64,000 nt of DNA from Lutraria lutraria (Eukaryota; Mollusca; Bivalvia; Venerida; Mactridae). Position numbers and translations under genes: made by a program. The first letter of the stretch is position 1. Every line of letters starts with the position of its first letter. Shown piece after piece: positions 39,201-50,600 of this stretch. The notes beneath the pieces were generated by a model, which made no database searches, was not told the origin of the DNA, and was given only the letters and a program-made list of their open reading frames with translations. The stretch is taken from contig OZ026835.1 of assembly GCA_964023205.1 (NCBI GenBank), forward strand, positions 35,633,380-35,697,379, in the 5' to 3' direction.

Positions 39201-42200
39201 TTTCATCGCATGCTTCTCATTTATTGTTGAGATTTGATGAATTATAATTATTACTCAGAAAGTTGTAAATCCTGTATATGCGGTTCTATGTATTTATTTA
39301 TTGTAGATGTTTTATAAAACTGCTTCTATATTGCATGCATGAGTTCTATCATTTATGCGCATCATATTTATTTGAGATCTTTTTTTTAGTATCAAAGTAG
39401 ATATTGCATATTAGGTGTTCCTATTTTGATCCAATTCACATGGAAGTTGTACTCTTGATTTCAGAAATCCATAATGTTTTTAGAATTTAATTTTTGAATA
39501 CTGTGCCATTTTTGCCTCTCAGTAAATGAGGTCTGTTTTACAAGATGAATATAAATGTTTAAAGTGTGTAATGAATCAATCATGTACTTTACATAATATA
39601 TGGTAAGAATATCTCTCAATACATCATATTCATATTTAATATGATCTTAATTATTATATATTGAAAAAAGACTAGGCAAAAGTATTTAAAAAATCTTACA
39701 TTTAACTTTTGTTAATACAATATTTGTCCACATACTCTATGACTGCCTCTTGTGGTATCATGGTAATTTTGTCATAAATTTTAGAATATTTTGTTCTTAA
39801 ATACTGAAAATGCTTCAAATAACTTTCTAACATAGGTTTAGAAGAAGAAATATATATGGGTGACCAAGAAACATTATCATTAATCCCGTTTGAAAGAAAT
39901 TCAGTAATTTTTTGGGTACTGTTCTTGCATACTTTATGATTAGTTCATGAAGTAAGAATAACTATTTGACTGGGGTTGAAGTCCTATCTGTTGGATAATG
40001 TTATTGTTATATGCAGATATCACATATCATTGTATGCTTGTTAATTGTATCCCACAGTTATCTTCCTGAAGAGTACGTACAATATATATGTGTCTTCGTG
40101 TATCTACATCCTTACACTGTTCCCTGTATTGTTTTATAACATGTACATGTACACCAAACATTATTTATATTTGGTCACTTTTATGTTCAGTAATTAACAA
40201 TGAATGTTGATGTTACCTTTGTTTACTCACACATTTGTATACAGTTAAACCTGTCTTGACATTCATCTGTGATTTAATGTCAACAATGGATGCTGATCAC
40301 TTTTTATCACAAATTTATCAATAGAACAAATTCACAAAAGAATAGAGAAAAAAATCATGTTTTGGTTACTATCATTTTTAAGAAAAGGTTAATATTTCTT
40401 AGTTCTTCTTAATTTTTTAGGGGGTAAACATACTATTTAGAGGTGGAAATGCATCTAAGGATCAAATTTCGGTCCCTATATTTCATCAAACAAGGGCACT
40501 GACCCTATTTTAACAAGACTGTACAAGCGAATTTAGATTTCTTATAAAAGACAAAGTGACCATTTATAAAGATGTTTGAGAATTTAAGTATGCTTAAATT
40601 GTTATTTTATTTCCACGATCCCTCATACATTTAATTATTATTTTTATTATGTATGCTGAAAGAACATAGGAATGCATATTAAATGTAAAATCTGTTTTCC
40701 TGATAAAGTTCATGAGACTATGAATTATTTCATTTTGATTTCATGAAATTCAATGTATTGACCTTTTTTAGCCAATTAGGAAAAACACCAGAAATTCACA
40801 GAAAGTCAAGACCTTAATTTAAGAAAATACTTCTGTAAAAGAGTTAACTTGAAGTTGTATGCTTTAGGTTATTTACTATTCAGCCAAGTATGAGTACAAT
40901 GTAGTTATAAAAAAATGCATTTCCTGAAAATGCTTCCTGTACCTAAAATATTGCTATAATGCTTTTCAATGCTAGAATGTGTTTTGTTTTGAATAAATTT
41001 CTTACACAAACATCCCCAGTCTGTTTTTATCACATTGATTAATTAATACTTCCAGATCTGTTTGGCAACTTGGTCAATGAATGTATTTATCATTGTATGA
41101 ATAGATTTCCTGATTAAGAACTAGTTTAGTCTATATTATTTCTGTTAAAGCTCTTCCATCATGTTCAGAAATTGACAGCATTTATTATGCAGTATTTATG
41201 CCTTGATTACTTTATTATCCTAGCTCTCTTTTTTTTCTCAACATGGGGCTGGCAAACAGATTTTGGAAATGTCTACAATTTTTATAGGTTAAAAAAATCT
41301 ATAATGGAGAAAATAACCCTTAGAAATGTTACATTTCATAGATCAGCCAAGCATCATTGTATTGAAGTCAGTGTTTTGATGTTTTGAGTGTTTTTTAGTT
41401 CGTTTAATGACTTGTGACGTGATTTTATTCATTAACTCATGTTTTAACAATTGTGTGTGATTTGCAGTGCTAACAGCCCTTGGAAAAAAGTTCCAGATAC
41501 GTTCGTGCCATTACAACCTCTACCTGTTGTACCGAGGTAATAATAACGATACATGTATACAATGTATTAGTTATCGTTCTTATTTTGAAGTTTTTGCAAT
41601 ATGTCACAAGTGACTTAAAGCAGAGCACAGAGATATGTTGCATTAAATTCGAAATATGAACAATAACTGATTTACAGTTTGTCCTAATTTCTGTACATAC
41701 CAAAAAAGTAGGTGACTTATTTTCTCCATACCTGGTTCTTAGGACATTTTATGCCATATAATATTATTTTCCAAATTTCAAATGAAATGGGGATGTTTGA
41801 TTGGACAATAAATTAGAACAAACTGTAAATGGCAATTCATAATGGACTGCAGAACCCTTGTCAAACCACAATTTTTGGTTTCTGTTATACATTCAGCATA
41901 CGGTTTCTTAAGCTACTGCTCCTGGGTTGTCTATCTGCAGTAAATTGTTCCCTCGATCCTTTCCCGCAAAATGTTCAAATTATTTGAAGAAGACATAATG
42001 ATCATGGATGTAATATTTTTGGTCAAGCTTTCTTTGAGAAACCATGTCTCTTTATGTGAGAAAGTAGGCAGTTGCTTACAGAGGATGGGAGTCTAATACT
42101 GGTTCTTCCCAGGAACGATGGTTAGGTGGTGATTTTGTTGTAAATAATCAATGACAGTTTTTAAAAGAATGGCCTTTATTTATAAGTAGCCGCTAACTCA

Positions 42201-42344
42201 ATTTTGACTGTATATTTTAGAGAGCCTTTTAGAATGAAGGCAAGGAGGGAGGAGAAAGAAATGGAGAAGAAGTATGTAAAAGCATTAGACGATTGGAGAC
42301 CCGCCACACCATTAAAACCAGAAAAATTGGATGAGAAAAAATAG
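30223..42344 (+). CDS. Uncharacterised 273-residue protein, possibly a sperm/ciliary axoneme protein (TEPP/SPMIP8-like)
   Basis: Eight exons with matching phases: 30223-30238, 30481-30628, 31391-31503, 36512-36661, 36995-37118, 38416-38493, 41468-41536, 42221-42344, ending in TAG. The first exon codes only Met-Ala-Ala-Lys-Gly plus one base (ATG in the context AAGATGG, donor GTAAAT) and joins to give 'MAAKGEREKRHFPALDN'. The product has no signal peptide, membrane segment or enzyme motif. It is rich in Pro, Lys, Arg, Tyr and Trp in short motifs ('RYIPHGYGLYDEW', 'NNWKAMRPFPYTYMNTRNEW', 'PEYSPSFHKLGSSLP') and ends in a charged helix ('KARREEKEMEKKYVKAL') and a Lys-rich tail. This style, with small exons, is typical of microtubule inner proteins of cilia and sperm tails. 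The TEPP assignment is a guess from length and style, not from a recalled alignment. The gene model itself is strong; function is weakly supported. A candidate polyA signal AATAAA is at 42790-42795. Confidence 0.85.
33209..33384. mobile_element. TA-flanked MITE, family 3
   Basis: Starts TA-CAGTGCAACCTCT and ends GAGGTTCCACTG-TA; the interior repeats 'GAGAGGTTGTTGCTC'. Relatives at 56270-56430 and 59303-59467. It lies in the 5-kb intron of the plus-strand gene. Confidence 0.65.
33636..33815. mobile_element. MITE family 4 (CAGTCAAACCTG ends)
   Basis: Inverted ends GCCAAACCTGTG and CACAGGTTTGACTGC enclose repeated GGCCACC / AAAGACCACCTG words. The same ends occur at 2033, 4437-4590, 12791-13035, 37323-37410 and 42165-42210 as partial copies, all in introns of the ACC and plus-strand genes. 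Confidence 0.6.
36885..36963. mobile_element. 80-bp palindromic element, copy 2, in a short intron
   Basis: 'CGAGGGCTCAGCGCAACACT' and its inverse 'GTTGCGTTGAGCCCTCG' bound the element. It occupies much of the 333-bp intron between exons 36661 and 36995 of the plus-strand gene. Confidence 0.65.
38215..38370 (+). mobile_element. SINE family B, 5'-truncated copy
   Basis: Carries 'CACTAGCCCTTCACAGCAGC', 'TTCAGAAGGTCAATGG' and the tail 'GGTTGTTGGTGCAACTTAAA' of family B, without the first tRNA-like box. Confidence 0.45.
38903..39125 (+). mobile_element. SINE family B copy
   Basis: Starts 'GGGCCTCAGCAGTAAAGTGG' and ends 'TTGGTGTGACATTAAACCCC'; an internal 'CTACCCAGATGTACATCTGG' and 'TCCTCCATAGG' match the copy at 52883. 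It lies in the long intron between exons 38493 and 41468 of the plus-strand gene. Confidence 0.55.
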
Positions 42345-42789
42345 TGTGCCACCTTCTTTTTTGTTGTCAGGATTCTGTTACCATGGAAACACAGCTTGGA
42401 ATCTCACAGCAACAGTATTGTGAACATCAGAGTACCTCTTCCCATTTCTTTGAAATCTTCGTGTTTGATTTTTCCGTCATCTTAACTTAGGTTTGTCAAG
42501 CTTTTTGCCTGGTGTTATCGCGTCCGTATAAAAAGTAGATATATATAATATGCCGCTTCAAAAATAGATTGAGAAATTCATATATTTTAACAGTTTGCAT
42601 TTTTAATGACCTTTGTTTACATCAAGTCAGTATTATTTGTGTATGATTCTTGCCTAGACAAGTATTATTTGTAACAATCTTTTTGTCAATCAAGTGGTAT
42701 GCTTTCAACCAGATATTCAACTAAATCAAAGAGTTATATCAGGGTAATTCTATTCTGTGGCTTAATTCAACATTGTAATTATATTGATA

Positions 42790-42795
42790 AATAAA
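42790..42795 (+). terminator. Candidate polyA signal of the 30223-42344 gene
   Basis: AATAAA, about 450 bases past the TAG at 42342-42344. Other AATAAA-like sites occur further on (for example near 44868), so the true 3' end is uncertain. Confidence 0.3.
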
Positions 42796-42884
42796 ATCAT
42801 ATTTTTCTTACAATTTTGGTACTAAGTCTGAGATAATACTATTTTTAATTCTAATCCGTCACTTCAGATGACATTTTTTATCTG

Positions 42885-43160
42885 TCGCCAAGGCCTTGTC
42901 CAGTGTTTAGTGCACTGAACTTGTAACGAGGCAATTCGGGTTCAATTCCCGGTCGCGGCAGTTCATACCCTTTTATGAACATTCGACAAAAAGTTGATTT
43001 TTCTCCTTTTGTGGAGTTAAGTTCCCGGCTCCTTTTGGAAGGGTCGGTTAGTACTGGTTAGAATTTAGTTCTGGAAAAACTGGTTGGATGAACCGGCCGA
43101 CGTATATTACTGAAATATAAAAGGTTAAAACCTAATGAGACGGTCTCTCTTCTTCAACTT
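42885..43160 (+). mobile_element. SINE family D with tRNA-Thr-like head
   Basis: 'TTGTCCAGTGTTTAGTGCAC', 'GAACTTGTAACGAGG' and 'CGGGTTCAATTCCCGGTCGC' form D, anticodon and T arms of a tRNA-Thr(TGT)-like head. The body has 'AAAAAGTTGATTTTTCTCCT', shared with the copy at 1396. It lies about 540 bases past the stop of the plus-strand gene, near its likely 3' end. Confidence 0.6.
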
Positions 43161-44204
43161 TGGTGCTGGCGTAACACTTTGTTAGTCTGCACCTTGTTTC
43201 TTGTATCATTACAATGGATGTCATCATTTATAGATATTTTTTCTATTTTCTACTTTACTGTATTTCTTATCTGTTATTTTTCTTGCCTTCTGAAGGTTAA
43301 TTTTACACTTTTTCAGTCATTTATCTTCCATGATGCATATAAGTAAATATTTTATTATATAATAATATCAAATTTGTATGATTTCATTATAGATTGTTTT
43401 ACCATTAAAAGAACTTTGTCATAATTAAATTGATTTTTGTTGGATTGTTTTGAAAAAATAATAAAAAGTTATCAAACAATGTTCGATTGAAAGATATGTG
43501 TAAAATCAAGAACTTTAGTTTTATGTATCATGTATGTTCTAAGATTTTGTTGACTTGCTTTAAGATAAGTTTTTATGTAATTAACAAAATAAGCAGCTAA
43601 ACTATTGGTGAATATTTTGTTAAGTATTATATTATCTGTGATATGAAGCTTGTATGATAAATTATTTTGTGTACATATGTTTTATGAATGTTTAACTGTG
43701 ATAGGCAACAGTGCTGTATCATTATCAAATAAGGCTATCCGTCATAAAATAGAGTTGATTTGAAGTTACCCAACTCTATCTCATGACAGTGGGTAGGTAG
43801 TTTACCAGTGTGGCCTTTGTATAAACATTTGGTGGTTTATGTATACATGTTAAACTATATGAACATTTGGTGAACCTTGATCACAAATTTGACTGTATAA
43901 ACATTTGGTGACCTTTGTTTACAAGTTTGACTGTATAATATTTGTTTTTGTATGCATGTCCTCATTTAAAAGTATTTACCTAATATATCAGTGTATTATT
44001 TTACCATATCCCTGTGATAAATATTTACTATGTATACCTGTAGTGTAGGTTATTGTATGCGGTTGTTTTTGTGTGCTCTCTATGATTAATCAACCTTTTT
44101 TTAACAATTAAAAGCCAAATAATATCAACTCTATCAGTTAATATCTTAGAACATCTGAGCTCACTTTTTGTATTAAATCATTACAGAATGCTTCATTAAA
44201 ACTT

Positions 44205-44345
44205 TATACTGTTGAAACTCAATTATCCAAAATTAATGGGTTCAAGTTTTATTCCATGTTTTCGGATAATTCATATTTCGGATAATCCATGGTTTCGGAT
44301 AATCCATGTTCCGAATAATTTGTGGTTTCACATAATTTGTGATAA
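44205..44345. repeat. Degraded MITE with repeated TTCGGATAAT words
   Basis: 'CTGTTGAAACTCAATTATCC' at the left is followed by four copies of TTTCGGATAATCCATG-like words. The start resembles pogo/Tigger-type ends, but the right end is lost. Confidence 0.35.
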
Positions 44346-46047
44346 TAAAATCTTGTCTGTGTTGTGTGAAAAAAAGAAGATTGGTCCCTTTTAAATTATT
44401 CAGTAAGTGTTAATAAATATCAGTTACCAATATTCTGCATCACATTATCGTGGTTGCTTTGTATTGTTAAGTGAATGCTTTGTTATTCTAAACGTTCAGA
44501 CAACTATTTACCTTTGTAAGTTTTCAAATAATAATTTTTTTAGATAAATCATGCGTTTTGTTTCACAATTTGTAAAAGATTTTTATCATTTGTCTTCTCA
44601 TAACAAAAATACAATCATGTATAATGTATGTCAGTTTGTTGTTCATGTTTGTATGTGACATTAATTTGTGATATTGTACTGTTTACATCTTTGTTATTCC
44701 TGTTTTTTTAAACATTTTTATAAAGAAATCTTTTTTTGAAGGAGGTTGTCATACATTTATGTATCAGTATACACTATACAGTATATATACATTCGTTTTT
44801 TATTTAGAATTTACCTTGTTTTTATCTAACTTCAGTTTTTATGAGTTACATCATTTTGCTCAAGTCAATAAAACTTTAGTTTTTATTTTAATCACTTGTT
44901 TGTTGTAGTCTGTCCAGAAACCTTGATATATGCCCTTAAATATTTGTTTACATCCATAACTGAACAGTATGTAACCGTATAAGGTAGTTCATTCATATGG
45001 TGTAACCAGTAGATGGCTTAATTATCAATACCAACAGATAAACTATCAGTTTTATGCATTGTACCAATTAGGTTGATTGGAAAACTGCAAAAAATCAATG
45101 ATTTGTTATTCAGAGGGTTGAATCGGTCTTTGATTGTTCAAACAACACTAAAATTGTGTCTTCGTTCATTTAATCGAATGGATTAAAAGAAAATATTGCG
45201 AAACATGCAGTATTGTAATTATACCGGTATATCGTTGCACCACTAGTCTAACACAATACCTATTGGGCTAAACAGTCAGGCTTATAAGCAAGGTTAGGGT
45301 CAACTAGTATCAATATCACATGTCAAAGTGTAATTGCTCAATAAAACATTTGCTATTAATTTACCATTTCTCTCTTATTGATAGCTAAACACCTCGCACC
45401 GGTTACACTATAACTCTACTTATAAAGGGAAGTAACCGCTGTAGGGAGTTTGATTGTTAGCATTCTAAGCTGGTACTCGTTTTCTTGGCAGCAAAGCATA
45501 GTAAGAACCAATGGGAAACAGTGTGTATGTCAATAAGCTGTAAAAATGCAAAATACTTGAGGTGGTTCATTGAAAATTTGAAATAGAATAGCTGACGAAG
45601 CTAACAAATTCAAAAGCCTAGAACTTATAATGACTCAGCATATTCTCAGCATACTTGCAGGACAGCTTATTTGCAGATAACACATAAAATAACACATGAT
45701 AACATTCACATGTACTCTTTAATTATCATCAGTTGTAAATATATAAACTCGCAGTATTAACAATGAATATTAAACTAACATTTCACATAAAATTTAATGA
45801 GAAAAAAACAACAATACAGAGTTTAAAGTTGATATCAGCATCTAGATCAAACAGGCAAACAACAATATAACGTCTTCATATTGAAAACCAAAAAAAATAA
45901 AAAATCACCACTCGAGACAAAATTCAGTTGGAATGCCGTCGAAATATATAAACATAAACTGTTTAAGTGATAAAATACAATAGAACAACATACGAGGCAA
46001 AACAAAACAACATAAATTATTTGTTATATGTCATCATTAAGGCATGA

Positions 46048-46252
46048 AAAATGTTTGTTTCTGGTTATCTGACCAAGCCAAACTTTTCCCAGTGACCCCA
46101 AACTTTTTATTAGTTGCGAGGAGCAGTACATCTACTGTCTGACATTTTCTTTACCTTTTCCGTTGCACACACTTCCAAGAACAATAAAAAATCCCTATCA
46201 TTCAGCCCCTTTTTTAATAGCATTACTCGTATATAACAAGAAACAAACATTT
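46048..46252. mobile_element. MITE family 5 copy
   Basis: 'ATGTTTGTTTCTGGTTATCT' at the left and 'AACAAGAAACAAACATTT' at the right are inverted ends. The interior holds GACCCCAAACTTTTTATTAG, similar to GACCCTAGACATTTTATTAG in the 53402 copy. Confidence 0.55.
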
Positions 46253-47643
46253 TTACACATTACTTAAGATTGTAAGAGTCTCTAACCACATGTGCTAACT
46301 TTTCTTTTTTTTCTCCAATGTAAAACGTTGTACATACTTACATCCAGGGCCGTTTAGTGACTTTTCTATGTTTAACAATGGAGAAACCCCATTTGTGTTC
46401 ACCCGGGTAACAGATGCTAACACTTTCGTGAAACACTTTCTGATTAGTTCTAAAAAGGTACTTACTTAATCTGAAATGAACTCACGCTATTGATGAAAAG
46501 CTTAGTCACCTTATAACTGTGTTTACAATAATGTGGACTAGCTTGAAAATCATAAATCCTGACTGGGTGTGAGGTGATGAACGCAAAGTTTTGTTAAAAT
46601 ATTTAATGTGGAAATTATGTGCTGTCAAAAGGTATATAAATGAAAATATAAATATAGATCTATAAGTGTTTAAGTGTGTGAATAATTATGTTGTATTTTT
46701 GTAACAGTGTGACAAATACATATTCCGGTATTGGCAGGCCTATGCAAGTAGGCACCAAAGTACACTGTTACAATGAAAACATTACTCCAAGTCGGCTAGT
46801 TAAATAAGTTTGTTTCATACTCCAAACCCAGCCGGTATAAATCGCTTACCGCTCATAAGTCAAACCTCAAGTACACAGGTAAACAATTGATACAAAATAC
46901 TGATCAACGCTTTCAAAAATGGTCAGACATTTTGACTTAACAAAGAAATTTGGAGCTAAGCACACGAGTTGTTTAGAAAGAGCAGGCTACAGTTAAATGT
47001 GAATGGTAAATGGGTTTGTGAAAGACGATTTACTGCTTATACTTAACGCGTTTGGTCCAACAATGCCTCTTGTGTGTTCTCCAGTTATGTTTGAAACGAC
47101 GTCAGCATTGGTGCGACGTTTATTAAACAATATGGCTTACTACTAGTATATGCACAGCATTGTCGCCTTTGGTTCAAGCATATCGAAGTTATGTTATTTT
47201 CAGTACCGAATAGCGCTGGTAAGCTATATATTGTTTCCAATCTTATAGCCGTTAGCCGAACATAAAGCCAAACATCATATTCAGAATCCGTAGAAGTCGT
47301 CAATTTCTACGAATTTATGACGTAGCCCTCATAAGCATCTAGCTTTATAATACAATAATATAATTTCGAAGCCGTATAAATACAAAATTATTAAGGATTT
47401 AAGCGTGTCTTTCATGACAACACAATTCTTTATGGCTTAATCAAATGGTAGTTATTTTCTGGAACGTATCGAGGAAACGCATAAGTTATTGACAAAAAAG
47501 AGAAGTGAGTCGATCGTCCCCGGGGAATGAACGGTATTAATACCCAAATATACTAGAAGAAATATGATAGTGATATGCTCTATTTAATAGATAATCCTCA
47601 ACGGAAAGAAAAAAATCAATCTACGGCTATTTCAAGTACACGC

Positions 47644-50600
47644 TCACTTTCTCAAATAATGCCACATTGCAACGGGTTTTCTTAATGACGTCATCATCTG
47701 ATTCCAGTGTGACAATTCCGTACCGGAAGTGTTAGCACCCACGATCACGTGACCTAAAGATGGTGTCCGATTATCAGGTAGGAGTTCTGCCACGGTGATC
47801 CGAAGCTGAACAGTCTGAAAATATAGAACAGTAACAATATCAAACACACAATGGTGTATATATTTAGCTCACGTGATACAATGTGCTATAAGTTATAAGA
47901 CCGAAAAAGTGGGTCACGCCCCGTTTCACAAATATCCATTTCTTCCCTATTGCATGGCTGAATTGGTAAATAAAGTATTATGTCTATCAAGCATGGGATC
48001 GCGAGTTCGAAACCTTCGCGTGGTCCTCTGAAGAAATATGTAAATTTGATCAAACCTTATAGACATTCATGTGTTCGGAATATTCAATTACATTAAACGC
48101 AGTTTCTCACTAAAATGGATCATCTTACAGCCTTATTTATACGTCTACTTAAATAATATTCTTAAACAATTAAATAACACCAACAATTAGAGATAAATTA
48201 CACCCAATATTGTGAAGGGTTCATGGAGAAACAATCCTTGGGTTCAGAGCTCATTCTTGTCCCTATTCCCTTATTACCTTAATATCTAAGGGAAACAACT
48301 CGAACTGACTTTTGAATCCAAATTAAATTTTCCCACGGTCCTCAGACACATCTTTACATAATATCGTTTTTGTGATTATAATCAGCTAAATAAATAATTG
48401 ACATTTAGATAGGGATATAAGTCAGGATGTTAAATTAATGATTTGATGCAGAAGAACAGTAAAATAAAGTCAGAATAACTTTTTTTGGTTTTTAATAAGG
48501 GAGATAATTTGAACGTAGTGGTATGGTAATTTGGTGCAAAATTCTCCGTAGTCTGAAAATAATTTCTTCAATATTTCTTAGATTCTTTGTCTTAGGATGA
48601 TATTTAATGCATATTTACATAGAGTTATTCTTATATATGCTATACAAACAGAAAAATATTGAATTTCAGAATTTGAATTTCAACAATATTATAAGCAGTT
48701 CTTTGCATAAATATGTTTTTCATTTTCTATTTATACATGTTGTTATACCCCCTCCCGCAAACAAAGTCTGTACAAACACTTGAATAGATACATTTAAACT
48801 TGTAAATGTTATAAAAAGTGTACCATAGTTGTAATAACTACATGAAAATATTCAAATAAATATAAAACTAGTCATATTGAGCAAATCGCAGACACTGCCG
48901 TAGCTTCATATAGGCACTGTAGGTATGCGTCTATACTTTTTCTAATGACAAAAAAAAATCATTAAAATGAATGGTCAGGGGCCAGAAGAATGGACCGTCA
49001 GTGTACCCAAAGCTTAAACAATGTGCATGCAGTTCTTACTAAACATTTGCAATTTCTAGGAAAATCATTCAAATGAATAAATCTAGCAGGGAAAAAACAT
49101 TTGCAATTTCTAGGTAAATCATTCAAAATGAATAAATCTAGCAGGGAAAAACTGCAAGATCTTCATATTAAATTATTTTAAGCAATAGTACACCGAATTA
49201 TGCTGCATAATGCGTCTCCAGCAATCTACGATGAAAAGACGCCCTAGGCCCCCTTAGAAAGGTGCCTACACATTATCATGGGACAAGCTACGCCCCTGCA
49301 ACTGATCAACAACACCTTGATCGTTTGTAATCATTCATCATGTTTGATATATTGAAACTTACATTTCTTTATACATAACCTAATTACACTTTTACTTCTT
49401 TTGTAATCAAAAGTCATGCGCGCCGAGCGAGTGACGGCCCGGCTATGTAACTATCGTTCAGTTTCCAAAAACCATGTAAAAGTTCATATATATCAAGATG
49501 GTAATAACATCTTGAGGTGTTTATTGTCCAGCAATAAGCTGAACTTACAATTCAATGAAAACAAAAGTCCATGTGAACTGTACAGTGACCGTGTGGCAAG
49601 ACATATAAGAATGCATCCAGATAAGGTCAAATATACACTAATACAAGTACATACATGTATTGTGCTTGAGTACATCATACATAGCAATCAGCGGTCACCA
49701 TTTGTACACATTATGTAAACATATGTACTTACATAAATTGGGGTTGGCAATTTGACAGTCACATTTGTTTTAATGTATTACTAGTATATCTATAAGACTA
49801 TACTTTTTGACATACTAGCTTAAGGCATTTTATTTTACAACACATTTTGGAAGAGTTGTTACCCTTGTTGAAAATATTAATTTCTGAAGATATTGTACGG
49901 TGACTTAAATTTTATTTTATCAAATTATATTGATATTGTGTTTTTTTGCATCTTTCTACCATAAGTTGTCATTCAAATGGATCACCTTTTTCTTCTTTAA
50001 TCTTTGAAAAATATGATACTCCAATAGACATTAATGCAACTTTAAAAGGGTCAATAACTCAAAGCATTATCATTATTTTTAAAAAATCTCAGGGTAAATC
50101 AGTTTCTATGATAGAAACCACCTTTAAGAAATAGAATGGTTTACAAAATCTATAATCAGAGCAAACACAGCATATGCCCCCGATCTATCGGAGAAGCATA
50201 AACCGTTGTGTGGAATGTGTGAAATCTTTCCTATGAACACTATTTTTACATTTGCTTTTCTTCAATTTTTGAAAAAAAAATTGTGAAAAATACGTTCTGT
50301 TTTGAGGTGGGGTAAGGGTATAGAACTAAATTTTCACAAATGTGTGACATATTGCTACGTGTTTGTCACACATGTATGAAGAATTTTTTCACACATGTGA
50401 CACATTGATATGTGTGAAAATTACGGTTCAACACAGCACGATACAATTAAGGCTCTACTGCACTCCACTACGCTACAAAAACAAATAAATAGGTAAATGC
50501 ACACAAGGAACAAGTCACGATCGATGTCAGAAAAAGACATTTTTATTGGTTCGTAATTTTGAAATCCTTTTGTAAACGTATATATTATATACTATAATAA

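Larger units (their letters stand above)
42345..47643. other. Convergent intergenic region
   Basis: Holds the 3' UTR of the plus-strand gene (end uncertain), SINE family D at 42885, a degraded MITE at 44205, MITE family 5 at 46048, and presumably the 3' UTR of the synaptotagmin gene below 47644. No further gene is supported. Confidence 0.5.

Noticed and set aside
47905..48030. Possible further SINE copy
   Set aside because: Weak box-like words (GGCTGAATTGG, GCGAGTTCGAAACC) but no second copy in the window to define boundaries.
49416..49718. 100-codon plus-strand frame in the synaptotagmin intron
   Set aside because: No recognised domain, no supporting splice or polyA context, overlapping open frame on the other strand; likely chance.
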